Position numbers and translations under genes: made by a program. From NCBI RefSeq assembly GCF_004323635.1, contig NZ_CP036515.1:3349501-3413500 (forward strand): DNA of 64,000 bases, read 5' to 3'. This stretch comes from Lichenihabitans psoromatis (GTDB lineage Bacteria; Pseudomonadota; Alphaproteobacteria; Rhizobiales; Beijerinckiaceae). Below are positions 45,501 through 54,339 of the stretch, in pieces. Each line of letters opens with the position of its first letter. Position 1 is the stretch's first letter. The notes beneath the pieces were generated by a model, which saw nothing but the letters and a program-made list of their open reading frames with translations, searched no databases and was not told where the DNA came from.

Positions 45501-45715
45501 TTAGGTGAACCGGCCGCCGTTGCGGCGGGTGCCATCGGGCAGCTGCTTGATCATATTATTATGCGCTCGGCAGAGGGATCGCAGGTTCGAGTCCTCGTCC
45601 GAGCCGCCGCTGCGTGGGCTCGTGATGTGGCCGACGATCAGTGCGCGTAACCTGCAGCCAAGTGCTGCACATTGGTAGCCGTCCCGCTGTACCAACCACG
45701 CGCTGCTGCTCGACC
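45501..45715 (-). pseudogene. Second HNH endonuclease, N-terminus lost
   Basis: The frame ends in WLVQRDGYQCAALGC, IVGHITSPRSGGSDEDSNL, LCRAHNNMIKQLPDGTRRNGGRF. This is a clear paralogue of the HNH gene at 45109, sharing even the PDGTRR-x-GGRF tail. It lacks the first ~40 residues; sequence further upstream in this frame is antisense shadow of the catalase gene. His replaces the usual Asp in VGHI (VDHI in its neighbour). It is a relic of tandem duplication or of a second phage. Confidence 0.65.
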
Positions 45716-45721
45716 CTCCGC

Positions 45722-46729
45722 CTACTGCCGCTCGCCGAACGAGATGGGATAGGCTGCGGTGCGAACGCCGATCATCGGGTCGGCCGGCATGATTCCGATC
45801 GGGACGTTGCCTGGAAGAAAAATCAGTTGTTTGTCGAGATCCGCCTGATCGACCGCCATCTTGTCGATCGTGAGCGTACCCAAGCGGATCAGCCGGCGAG
45901 TGTCCGGCCACGCCTTTGCCGGATCGTCGAGGGCGTCAGTCGCCTCTGCAACCTGTGCAAACCAGTCGAAACGGATCGGCGCCCGGCCGACTCGATCGGC
46001 GACGTCGTGCAACAGATAGTCCGCCGGCTCGGTCTTCAGCGACGCTGCATCAAGATAATGCTCGCCAGCGGCGGGCACGAAGCGATAGCGGATCGCGATG
46101 CTCTGGCCGTGAGCGTCGACAAAGCGAAACGCGTTCACTCCGAAATAGCTGGTCGTGGCGAAGCTTGCCGGCGACTTTTGGCTGGAGAGAAACGCCTTGG
46201 CGGCTGGGTGAGTCTCGAGGAACCGGTCAAGCGCAGTCGGCTTCGTGGCGCTGGGCCCGCTCGAAGCAATCGCTTTGAACAGGTGTCCGAAATCGGCGGC
46301 GTTGGAGACCGGGAAGCCGTCGAAGCTGTGTGCCACGATATCGAGGCTGGCATCGTCGACCGTACCGAACTTGATCGACAGGCCGCGCGGATTGGCGTTG
46401 CCGTCGTTGTCGGGAATTGCGGGAAGGCCAGTGAAGTCCGAGAAACGGACGATGACGGGCGACGGGCTCTTGAACAGAGCGGCTTCGCTGATCGCGCTCG
46501 CTCCCTGCGCAGGATTGAAGATGCCGGTCAACACTATGCCTTTGGCGTGAATGGCACGCGCATGGTTATTGCCGAAGGTCGCGTGCAGGTCTGCAACTAG
46601 CCTGGCGGGCAGGTCGGCCGGATCTGCGGCTCGGGCCGGAACGGCGATCCCTGATGCCAGAAGACCGCCCGCGAGGAGAAGACGCCAACCCACACTGCGG
46701 TTTGCCCGTTTCAAAGTCTCGAAATGCAT
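45722..46729 (-). CDS. Periplasmic catalase-related peroxidase
   Basis: A 335-residue heme protein of the small catalase-like peroxidase (SrpA/KatSrp) group. A Sec signal peptide ends near VPARA. The distal region has NNHARAIHAKGIVLTG (heme His), VRFSDFTG, GLSIKFG, and SFDGFPVSNAADF. The proximal side has WPDTRRLIRLGTL. It is expected to break down peroxides in the periplasm. Start ATG 46729 follows GGGGG. It is divergent from an AraC-type gene (112-bp gap), which probably controls it. Confidence 0.87.
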   Translation of the reverse strand: MHFETLKRANRSVGWRLLLAGGLLASGIAVPARAADPADLPARLVADLHATFGNNHARAIHAKGIVLTGIFNPAQGASAISEAALFKSPSPVIVRFSDFTGLPAIPDNDGNANPRGLSIKFGTVDDASLDIVAHSFDGFPVSNAADFGHLFKAIASSGPSATKPTALDRFLETHPAAKAFLSSQKSPASFATTSYFGVNAFRFVDAHGQSIAIRYRFVPAAGEHYLDAASLKTEPADYLLHDVADRVGRAPIRFDWFAQVAEATDALDDPAKAWPDTRRLIRLGTLTIDKMAVDQADLDKQLIFLPGNVPIGIMPADPMIGVRTAAYPISFGERQ

Positions 46730-46841
46730 GGTGCCCCCTATGCAATTGCTCGAAATGATCATGCAGAGTGTTGGGACGAGTGTTAATCTCCTGGCTTGCG
46801 CAATCGTTTTCCCGGGTTGCTGTGGTCGTTGAGGTGTTCCT

Positions 46842-47738
46842 GTGCAGGGTCATGGCGAAAGGAAGTTCACGGAGTCGCGATTGCTCGCCTCTTCGGCGGC
46901 GCGAGACTGGCCGGCCCTCGCAGTCGACATCCGCAGCCACTGCGCGGGGCCCATTCCCGCCTTCGTCACAGAAGATGCCGAACTCACCTTGATTCTCGAC
47001 GGCGATGGTCACTCGAACGTTCACCGCGCCGCACATGGCGTCCGCCAGCACGCGCCGGCCATGCGGGGAACAACCTTCGTCATTCCAGCCGCAACCCACG
47101 AGGAAGCCACGTATGTGACAGCCGACATCCCGGAGGTGATGCATCTGTATCTGTCGCGTCGCCTATTCGAGGATATTTCCAGGGAAGATCATCTGCCGTA
47201 TTTCGATCCTGCCAATATTCATTATGTCAGCGGCATCTGCGATCGCTCCCTCGATTGGATGGGCGCGATCGTGGCGCGCGAACTCCTCCAAGAGACCTCG
47301 AGTGCCTCGATCCTCATCGAGACCATCGGGCTCAGTCTAGCCGAGCGGATGGTCGCTAATTACGGAATTGGGGTCCGCCAGCGACCGGCCACAGCCGGGG
47401 CAAGACGAGGACTGGACTCGATCCGGTTGCGTCGGGTGCTTGCCCATGTGGAGGATAATCTGGGCAGAGCGCTTTCGATCCATGAGCTTGCCGCCGTCGC
47501 GTGCCTCAGCCCTTTCCATTTCGCGCGCGCGTTCCGACAGGCGACGGGCGACCCGCCGCACCGCTACGTTTCTGGCCGCAGGCTCGCTCTGGCAAAGCGG
47601 TTGCTGCGCGAAACCGATCGATCGCTCAGCGAGATCGCGGCGATCTGCTGCTTCTCGTCCCAAGCTAACCTCTCCCGCGCCTTCGTGCGAGTGGTCGGCG
47701 TCACACCCGGACGGTTCCGTGCTGAGATGAATTTGTAG
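46842..47738 (+). CDS. AraC-family transcriptional regulator
   Basis: A 298-residue regulator. The N-terminal half is a sensor region without clear cupin motifs. The C-terminal double HTH (about 195-295) reads ALSIHELAAVACLSPFHFARAFRQ and SLSEIAAICCFSSQANLSRAFVRVVG split between the two helices. Position and divergence suggest regulation of the catalase-like gene. Cys-Cys in the second HTH could be redox sensitive, but that is speculation. Confidence 0.87.
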   Translation: MQGHGERKFTESRLLASSAARDWPALAVDIRSHCAGPIPAFVTEDAELTLILDGDGHSNVHRAAHGVRQHAPAMRGTTFVIPAATHEEATYVTADIPEVMHLYLSRRLFEDISREDHLPYFDPANIHYVSGICDRSLDWMGAIVARELLQETSSASILIETIGLSLAERMVANYGIGVRQRPATAGARRGLDSIRLRRVLAHVEDNLGRALSIHELAAVACLSPFHFARAFRQATGDPPHRYVSGRRLALAKRLLRETDRSLSEIAAICCFSSQANLSRAFVRVVGVTPGRFRAEMNL

Positions 47739-47859
47739 CGCACGCCCCAGACCTGACCCATCGCGTTAAGCCATCGCACTGTTGCGCGTCGGCGCAAGAG
47801 TCTCGATTTTGGCACTAAAATAAGCGTGAGGTCCGCTCATACTTTGAGGCGGCCGGTTT

Positions 47860-47895
47860 TACTTCCGGGAATGTCCATTATTAGAAGCAATTTGA
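47860..47895 (+). repeat. Dispersed repeat B copy 2
   Basis: TTCCGGGAATGTCCATTATT, then AGAAGCAATTTG. It lies downstream of the AraC gene in the convergent gap before the glyoxalase-like gene. Confidence 0.5.
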
Positions 47896-47977
47896 GAGTG
47901 GGAAGGCTGCTCAGGGGGGCTTGCAGTGAGGCAGCTTTCGAACGGGCAAATTCCGGAAGCCGCCGTCGCCTACTCGC

Positions 47978-48511
47978 TTATTTGTGACGCTGGCAGAACC
48001 TGATCCGGTTCCCAAATGGATCGTGCACCTGTAGCTGATCTCCCCACGGCAGTCGCTCGATGCCGGGCCGGCCATAGCCGTAGTTCTTCGCAGTCAGTTC
48101 TGCATGAAAGGCTTGTACACCGGTCATCCAGACGAACGCCGTTGATCCGGGGCTAGCACCACCATGATGCTCGGTCAGGTGAAGTTCCAATCCGGCCCTC
48201 TCGATAGCCATATAAACAGGCAAGCCAAGCTCGTGACGATGTTCCATCGTGATGGCAAAGCCTAGAAAGTCACAGTAGAACTCCCGGGCCTTCGCCAAAT
48301 CAAAGATGCGCAGGATAGGGATAGCTTGTCGGAACGACACTTGGCCCGGCCGATGGGGATCGAGAATTGCTGCGGCTGCATTCCAATCTCGATGGCCGAG
48401 TTCCGCCGCAACCAGTTCGAGGCTCGCGGCATGGGAAATGTTTATCGCGTTGACAGCTAGTGCTGATCGCAGCCGCTTAGCCATCGCTTTCGCTTGTTCG
48501 ATTGTCGGCAT
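47978..48511 (-). CDS. Glyoxalase/bleomycin-resistance superfamily protein
   Basis: A 177-residue protein. A helical N-terminal extension (about 1-55, SHAASLELVAAELGHRDWN) is followed by one VOC-fold domain: AIPILRIFDLAKAREFYCDFLGF, GLELHLTEHHGG, and WGDQLQVHDPFGNRIRF. Metal-binding His/Glu positions of VOC proteins seem partly present. Such proteins act as dimers and are mostly uncharacterised or bind toxic small molecules. It stands alone. Confidence 0.8.
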   Translation of the reverse strand: MPTIEQAKAMAKRLRSALAVNAINISHAASLELVAAELGHRDWNAAAAILDPHRPGQVSFRQAIPILRIFDLAKAREFYCDFLGFAITMEHRHELGLPVYMAIERAGLELHLTEHHGGASPGSTAFVWMTGVQAFHAELTAKNYGYGRPGIERLPWGDQLQVHDPFGNRIRFCQRHK

Positions 48512-49044
48512 GATAGTTCCTCGCGCCGGCGATGGTCATCGGGGCTCACATTGCCGATACATCGCCGGGCGGACTATCCGGTGAAGATCCGAACTCAGTG
48601 CCTTCACCATGTCCATATGGACGCGAGCGGCTGGCGGCACCTGCCGAGCATACACCTGTCAGAGCCGGGTCGTTGGTGTCAATCGGCTCTGCACGCTAGC
48701 AATGACCGCTTCAAAAATAGGGAGCCGGATTGTCCTATGGCTTGCAAGAGGCGAAAGCATCCATCCGGCATTCCGGGAATGTCCCTTATCAGAAGCTATT
48801 TGTCCGCGGCGTAGTCGCAGATGGGTGGAAAGTGGAAATAGGGGCGGAGGCGAAAAGCGGACATTCATCTCTGTGCCAATCAAAGCCACTGACCCTTGCA
48901 CTCTAATACACCCGTGACCGTAGTCATTGTCGGAACTCGACTCCCAAGTCGGTCATCTAGCGGAGAGCGACCTATTCCCGAGGGCACGGAGTTAGCGTTT
49001 AAGCTGCGGAGTTGTTATCTTGCAGGCTGAACGGAGTATGCCCG
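48512..49044. other. Intergenic region with repeats, no gene seen
   Basis: It contains dispersed repeat B copy 3 and a GGTGGAAAG...CGGACATTC block. No intact coding sequence is evident. The promoter of the DUF5677 gene should be near 48950-49030. Confidence 0.4.
48770..48805 (+). repeat. Dispersed repeat B copy 3
   Basis: TTCCGGGAATGTCCCTTATC, then AGAAGCTATTTG. Intergenic. Confidence 0.55.
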
Positions 49045-49833
49045 ATGGCGACGGTCGACGAGTGGATTGCCCATGCGGAAACTCTACCGGCGGTGGCGAT
49101 GACAGTGTTCGAGGCCGCCGGCAACGTGCCGGTCACCGAGCGCGAGTTCTACGATCCAAAGGTCCTCTCCCTCGCGCTCTTGAGCCGAAGCTACAACACG
49201 TTCCGGGCCATTCTGGCGCTGGCGCGACAGGACTTTGTGCCGGAGATGCGGACGCTAGTCCGATCGTGCTACGAAAACCTCTTCCTGGTGGTTGGCCTAG
49301 CTGAGAAGGGCGACGGCTTCATCGAGGAAATGCTGCGCGACGAGCAGATGGCCCAGATCGGCACCACCAAGGTACTCTGGCAGGTGCACCGGGCCGAGGT
49401 GGGCGATAACGACCCACTGGTGAAGCAGCTGAAGAGCCGCATCGACTGGATGAAGGACCACACCCCCAAACCGGCGTTCCTGAACCCGGGGGACGCGGTC
49501 GCGAATACCTCGATCGAGCACACCTATTTGGTCTACAGGAACCTCTCACGCGATTCCGCCCACCCGTCCATCACGGCGTTGAAGCGGCACCTCGACATCG
49601 AGGAGGTGAAAGGGAAACTGCTAATGGGGTTAGACGTCCAGCCGCTGCCAAAGGAAGCAGAGCGCATCGAGACCATCGACCTCGCGTGCATCGCCCTGAT
49701 GGCGCTTTGCATGGGAGTCGCGGGCGTTTTGGGTGTGGAGAGCAGCGCCGAGATGATCGACGCAGCGCAACGCTACGACCGTTTGAAGTACGGCCCCGAG
49801 GGGTTCATAGACGCCCGGCCGGGTTGCAGTTGA
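49045..49833 (+). CDS. DUF5677-like hypothetical protein
   Basis: A 262-residue, mostly helical protein with ARQDFVPEMRTLVRSCYEN, a central charged helix (KSRIDWMKDH) and HPSITALKRHL. This resembles DUF5677 proteins, which occur in accessory and defence-like regions with no known function. Start ATG 49045 has GGAG at good spacing. It is isolated by repeat-rich intergenic DNA on both sides, as expected for recently acquired DNA. Confidence 0.65.
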   Translation: MATVDEWIAHAETLPAVAMTVFEAAGNVPVTEREFYDPKVLSLALLSRSYNTFRAILALARQDFVPEMRTLVRSCYENLFLVVGLAEKGDGFIEEMLRDEQMAQIGTTKVLWQVHRAEVGDNDPLVKQLKSRIDWMKDHTPKPAFLNPGDAVANTSIEHTYLVYRNLSRDSAHPSITALKRHLDIEEVKGKLLMGLDVQPLPKEAERIETIDLACIALMALCMGVAGVLGVESSAEMIDAAQRYDRLKYGPEGFIDARPGCS

Positions 49834-50209
49834 GACCTATTTTTCCGCTCTAGAGTTTTTACATCCACCGCTGCTCGGTGAGAGGTGTTGATCGCTGGCG
49901 AACGCTCCCGACGTCCGTAAAGGGTCGAGAGAAGCTATTCGGCTCCGGGAATGTCGCTTATCGGAAGCTATCGATAGCAGCCTAAGTCGCCGATGGCTGA
50001 AGGGCCGAAAATTGTAGGTTCAACAATCCTGTCCGATAGCAATCAAGCAGCAGACCTTCGCCCGACTTTCCGCTGGCCAACCCGCTAATCACGCAGACGC
50101 TACAGGGGCGGTGCATCATTCTTTAGTTACGCACGATGATCCCGACCAAGGCGAATAGCCAGAAACACACATATTCACGATAATCTCGACCAGGCAGCCT
50201 CGCTGATTT
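49834..50209. other. Intergenic region with repeat B copy 4, no gene seen
   Basis: Convergent gap between the DUF5677 gene and the MarR gene, which ends at 50210. It contains the repeat at 49941-49972 and otherwise no recognisable feature. Confidence 0.4.
49941..49972 (+). repeat. Dispersed repeat B copy 4
   Basis: CTCCGGGAATGTCGCTTATC, then GGAAGCTATCG. Same core as copies 1-3. Confidence 0.52.
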
Positions 50210-50686
50210 TTAGCAACCGGATGCGGGCGGCACATCCTTTACGGCATCTGCAAACCTCCGCATCAGGCGCACCAACTCGTCAACCTCTTGTAGGTCCCAC
50301 GTTTTAAAGACTGCGCGACCCATCCGATCGCGCGCGGCGTCAACAAGCTCGGTCATCGTCTTACCCTTCGGCGTGATGCTGGCTTCCCGAACGCGGCGGT
50401 CGGCGGCACTGTCTGTACGCTGCACGAGGCCAAGGCTTTCGAGCTTCGCCACCTGACGGCTGACGGTCGTGTAGTCGCGGCCGACCCGATGGGCCATGTC
50501 CACCACTCCAATCGGTCCGTACCGTTCTATGCCGACCAACAATGGAAACAGGGCCCGGTCGAGGGGAATACCGGCCTCTCCGATCAGAGCTTCGTCACGC
50601 TGCGGCCGATTCATCACAGCGACGATATCGAGGACGGCTCCGTGTAGCTCACGAAGGCAAGTGGTGGATATATGTGTATTATGCAT
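50210..50686 (-). CDS. MarR-family transcriptional regulator
   Basis: A 158-residue winged-helix protein with FPLLVGIERYGPIGVVDMAH, then the recognition helix DYTTVSRQVAKLESLGLVQR and the wing SAADRRVREASITPKGK. Dimerisation helices are at both ends. These usually repress efflux or detoxification genes in response to phenolic or oxidising compounds. No obvious target adjoins it: upstream is a repeat-bearing gap and then the cadR gene in the same orientation. Confidence 0.88.
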   Translation of the reverse strand: MHNTHISTTCLRELHGAVLDIVAVMNRPQRDEALIGEAGIPLDRALFPLLVGIERYGPIGVVDMAHRVGRDYTTVSRQVAKLESLGLVQRTDSAADRRVREASITPKGKTMTELVDAARDRMGRAVFKTWDLQEVDELVRLMRRFADAVKDVPPASGC

Positions 50687-50773
50687 GTTATCAATTGACG
50701 CTGATGAGTGGCAATGATCCAGATGGGTGGAAAGCTGCCAATGCAGTTACGGCAGGCAAACGCCCACTAGCCG

Positions 50774-50800
50774 GTTCCATAATCGGACATTCCCACCTGT
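50774..50800 (-). repeat. Dispersed repeat B copy 5 (minus strand, diverged)
   Basis: On the minus strand it reads GTGGGAATGTCCGATTATGG, then AACC, matching the repeat core with two to three changes. It lies between marR and the MerR-type gene. Confidence 0.4.
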
Positions 50801-50871
50801 GTTCCGCACCGTCCAACCACCTGATCTTTTTCGGATGTCCGGGCAGTGTAAAAGTCTTGATTTCTGCACGC

Positions 50872-51297
50872 TCAATGATGGGGATTAACGCATTGCCCGT
50901 GATTGGCGAGTGTCTCGATGACACGGCAGTGATCGACGCGACCATGGCTACATCCTTCGATCATCGCCTGTAGTTCGGTCTTGAGGGCGGTCAGGCTGAC
51001 CAAGCGCTGTTCAACGTCAATGAGGCGCGAGCGCGCGATGGCATCTGCGGTCGCACAGGGCTGGTGCGGGTCATCTTGCAAGGTGAGCAAGGTGCGGATG
51101 GCATCGATCTCGAAGCCCAGTTCACGCGCATGGCGAATAAATGCCAACCTGCGCAGGTCGCCGCTTTCGTAAAGTCGGCGGTTTGCCTCGGTGCGGGGTG
51201 GGGCAGGTAAAAGACCAATTTGCTCGTAATAGCGAATGGTCGGGACTTTCACGCCGCTGCTGCGCGCTGCTTCTCCGATGGAAATACCTTTCATCAT
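50872..51297 (-). CDS. MerR-family heavy-metal regulator (CadR/PbrR-like)
   Basis: A 141-residue MerR regulator. The winged HTH (GISIGEAARSSGVKVPTIRYYE) is at residues 4-25. A dimerisation helix follows, then metal-binding cysteines in HQPC (about 80), EGCSHGRVDHC (about 115-124) and a final HGQC. This spacing is like Cd/Pb/Zn sensors rather than CueR. It is divergent from the P1B-ATPase, with a 62-bp gap holding a typical MerR promoter. Activation by Zn, Cd or Pb is inferred. Confidence 0.88.
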   Translation of the reverse strand: MMKGISIGEAARSSGVKVPTIRYYEQIGLLPAPPRTEANRRLYESGDLRRLAFIRHARELGFEIDAIRTLLTLQDDPHQPCATADAIARSRLIDVEQRLVSLTALKTELQAMIEGCSHGRVDHCRVIETLANHGQCVNPHH

Positions 51298-51301
51298 GGG
51301 C

Positions 51302-51332
51302 TTGCTCCTCTAGTCGCTAGAGGATGTAGCAT
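51302..51332 (+). promoter_or_regulatory. MerR-type promoter with 19-bp spacer and operator
   Basis: TTGCTC (-35, 51302-51307) and TAGCAT (-10, 51327-51332) are separated by 19 bp, the stretched spacing MerR-family activators correct. Within the spacer is a perfect dyad, CCTCTAG TCG CTAGAGG (51307-51323). It drives the ATPase gene. Confidence 0.75.
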
Positions 51333-51359
51333 CCTGTTCTATAGAACAAGGATAGCGCG

Positions 51360-53525
51360 ATGACGGCGATAACGACGCAGACCCGCTTCAGGGTTGAAGG
51401 CATGGATTGCGCAGCCTGCGCGACCAAAATCGACACGGTTGTGCGGAAAATGCCGGGCGTGGCCGACGTGTCGGTATCAGTGACGGCCGGCACCATGACC
51501 TTGCACCACGACGCCACAAGCGATCTGGTCTCGATCGCGAAGAAAGTCTCGGGTCTCGGTTACGCATTAACGCCGCTCGCTGGACAAGCTCCAAACGCAA
51601 ACGAGAACGCGCACACTCACGATCACGCCGGTCACTATGATGGTGGGCACGATCACAGCTCGGCATCCCGGCCATGGTGGAAAAGCAAAAAGGGCTTGTT
51701 GACGATCGCGAGTGGCGCGGCGCTTGTCGCTGCTTACGGCGCTGGCAAGGCTGTTCCTTCCATAGCGCAATGGGTTTTTGTCGCAGCTATGTTAATCGGC
51801 CTGATCCCGATTGGCCGCCGCGCCATCATGGCCGCCATCGCCGGCTCACCCTTCACGATTGAAATGCTGATGACGATCGCGGCCGGGGGGGCAGTCATCA
51901 TCGGCGCCGGCGAGGAAGGCGCGACAGTCGTGTTTCTCTTTTTGGTTGGCGAGCTGCTGGAAGGAGTCGCCGCCGGCAAGGCACGCGCCAGTATTCAGGG
52001 GCTGACCAAGCTCGTGCCACGCACGGCGCTGATCGAGCGCAATGGTCAGACCCAAGAAGTAGCCGCCGACGCTGTGGCGGTGGGTGCAATCGTGCTGGTG
52101 CGGCCGGGCGAACGCATTCCAGCTGATGGTGTGATTGTCTCCGGTGAAAGCGCGATCGATGAAGCGCTGATGACGGGAGAAAGCAAGCCGGTGCGAAAGG
52201 GCGTGGACGCCAACGTATTTGCCGGGACAATTAACAGTGACGCGGTGCTGCGCATTCGCGTGACGGCGGCGGCGGCTGACAACACGATCGCGCGCGTTGT
52301 TAAGCTGGTGGAGGAAGCGCAAGAAAGCAAAGCGCCAACCGAACGATTCATCGACCGCTTTTCTCGCTGGTATACGCCGGGCGTAACGGTAGTCGCGTTT
52401 CTTGTCGCCATCATCCCTCCGCTTGCTTTTGGCGAAGCGTGGGGAGCTTGGGTCTATAAAGGACTCGCGATCCTACTGATCGGTTGTCCTTGTGCATTGG
52501 TGATTTCGACGCCTGCGGCGATTGCCGCATCCTTGTCGTCGGGCGCTCGGCTTGGTCTCCTGCTCAAGGGCGGCGCAGTTCTCGAACAGCTTGGCAAGAT
52601 CACGGCAGTCTGTTTCGACAAAACCGGAACCCTGACCGAAGGCAAGCCACAGGTGACGGATGTTGTGGCCTTCGGCCGGAATGAGCGCGACGTGCTATCG
52701 ATGGCGGCGGCGCTTGAAACTGGCTCGACTCATCCGCTTGCAGTGTCAGTTCTAAAACGCGCTAAGGCCGACAAAGTGCCGGTGCCCCCGGCAGGCGAAG
52801 CGTCGGCCTTAAGTGGCAAAGGCGTCGTCGGCCGCGTTGGCGGCGTCAATCTGTTTCTCGGGTCTGCGGCCGCCGCCGGCGAGCGGGTTGCGCTCACGCC
52901 GGAACAGACCGCACGCATTGAAGCATTGAACGGCGTGGGCAAGACGGTTTCGGTGCTGCTAGCGGGAAATATTGTCGCTGGAGCAATCGCGATGCGCGAT
53001 GAGCCCCGTGCTGATGCGCTTGCAGGCCTCAAGACGCTGACCGATGCGGGCATCAAAGTTATTATGCTGACCGGCGACAACCGCCGCGCGGCTGAAGCCA
53101 TTGGCAAACAACTCGGCATAGAGGTTCGGGCGGAGCTGATGCCGCAGGACAAGCAGCGCATCGTCGATGATCTGAAACATCAGGGACTAATCGTCGCCAA
53201 AGTTGGCGACGGAATTAACGATGCGCCAGCGCTCGCAGCGGCGCATGTCGGCATTGCAATGGGCGGCTGCACCGATGTCGCGCTCGAAACCGCTGATGCT
53301 GCCGTGTTGCATGGACGGGTGGCCGATGTCGCGGCCATGATCGCGCTCTCAAATCGCACAATGGGCAACATCCATCAGAACATCACCATGGCGCTCGGCC
53401 TCAAAGCGGTGTTTTTAGTCACGACGGTAATAGGAATTACCGGGCTATGGCCTGCAATCCTGGCCGATACCGGCGCAACTGTGCTGGTGACGTTGAACGC
53501 GATGCGGCTGCTGCGGCCCGTGTAA
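51360..53525 (+). CDS. Zn/Cd/Pb-exporting P1B-type ATPase
   Basis: A 721-residue heavy-metal pump. It has an N-terminal HMA domain (GMDCAACATKI, about 14-24), a His-rich linker (HTHDHAGHYDGGHDHSS), and membrane helices. The TGES actuator motif, GCPCALV transport site, DKTGTLT phosphorylation site, STHPLA and GDGINDAPALAAAHVGIAM are all present. LADTGATVL with Asp in the last helix points to the P1B-2 (Zn2+/Cd2+/Pb2+) subgroup rather than copper. It exports divalent cations to the periplasm and is controlled by the divergent MerR gene. It looks complete. Confidence 0.92.
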   Translation: MTAITTQTRFRVEGMDCAACATKIDTVVRKMPGVADVSVSVTAGTMTLHHDATSDLVSIAKKVSGLGYALTPLAGQAPNANENAHTHDHAGHYDGGHDHSSASRPWWKSKKGLLTIASGAALVAAYGAGKAVPSIAQWVFVAAMLIGLIPIGRRAIMAAIAGSPFTIEMLMTIAAGGAVIIGAGEEGATVVFLFLVGELLEGVAAGKARASIQGLTKLVPRTALIERNGQTQEVAADAVAVGAIVLVRPGERIPADGVIVSGESAIDEALMTGESKPVRKGVDANVFAGTINSDAVLRIRVTAAAADNTIARVVKLVEEAQESKAPTERFIDRFSRWYTPGVTVVAFLVAIIPPLAFGEAWGAWVYKGLAILLIGCPCALVISTPAAIAASLSSGARLGLLLKGGAVLEQLGKITAVCFDKTGTLTEGKPQVTDVVAFGRNERDVLSMAAALETGSTHPLAVSVLKRAKADKVPVPPAGEASALSGKGVVGRVGGVNLFLGSAAAAGERVALTPEQTARIEALNGVGKTVSVLLAGNIVAGAIAMRDEPRADALAGLKTLTDAGIKVIMLTGDNRRAAEAIGKQLGIEVRAELMPQDKQRIVDDLKHQGLIVAKVGDGINDAPALAAAHVGIAMGGCTDVALETADAAVLHGRVADVAAMIALSNRTMGNIHQNITMALGLKAVFLVTTVIGITGLWPAILADTGATVLVTLNAMRLLRPV

Positions 53526-53549
53526 AAATCTCGACTTTCGCACGGGCGC

Positions 53550-54301
53550 TCAAGCCGACAGCGTGTCGGCACGGCCGGCCGCGTAGCGCTCCCCGATGCG
53601 TGACCAGTCGAGCACGCCCCACCATGCCGTCAGGTAGTCCGGGCGGCGGTTCTGGTACTTGAGGTAGTAAGCGTGCTCCCAGACGTCATTGCCGAACAGC
53701 ACCTGATGCCCGTCCATCAGCGGCGCGTCCTGGTTAGGTCGGGCGACGAGGGAGAGCTTGCCGTCGCCGTCCATCAGCACCATCGCCCAGCCCGAACCGA
53801 ACACGCCGGTCGCGGCCTTGTTGAAGGCCGTCTTCAGGTCGGCGAACGACCCGAAGTCCCGGGCGATGGTCGTGTCGACATCGCCGGTCGGCTCGCCCCC
53901 CCCTTGCCGCCCATGACCTGCCAGAACATCGTGTGGTTGGCGTGTCCCCCGGCGTTGTTGCGCACCACTGTCCGGATCGCTTCCGGCAGGGTCTGAGTTT
54001 TCGCGAGGAGGTCCTTAAACGCGACGTCGTGAAGGTCGGGATGGTCCTTCAGGGCGGCGTTGAGGTTGCTCACATCGGCCGCGTGATGCTTGTCGTGGTG
54101 GAGCTGCATCGTCTGCGCGTCGATCGATGACTCATCGGCGTCAAAGCCGTATGGAAGCGGCGGCACCGCGAAGGGATAGTTGAGCTTGGCCCCAAAGTCG
54201 ACAGGCTGGGTCGCTGCCTGGGAGCTGGCGCGCCGGAGGGTGGTTGCGGTCGCGAGCGCGGCCGTGCCGAACAGGAAGGTGCGGCGGAACGGGTTGATCA
54301 T
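53550..54301 (-). pseudogene. Fe/Mn superoxide dismutase with one-base frameshift
   Basis: A twin-arginine-like leader (NPFRRTFLFGTAA) precedes a near-complete SOD: LPYGFDADESSIDAQTMQLHHDKHH, NNAGGHANHTMFWQVM, then (after a shift) EPTGDVDTTIARDFGSF, GSGWAMVLM, and DVWEHAYYLKYQNRRPDYL. All metal ligands survive across the two frames. The shift falls in an eight-C run (eight G on the coding strand) at 53896-53903, where one more base would restore the frame. Either it is a real slip in a homopolymer or a sequencing error. It is the last gene of the PepSY-copC-pcuC-sco series. Confidence 0.85.
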
Positions 54302-54339
54302 CAGGGGGACTCCGTTCATGGGCGTGAATCAGCGTCGTC

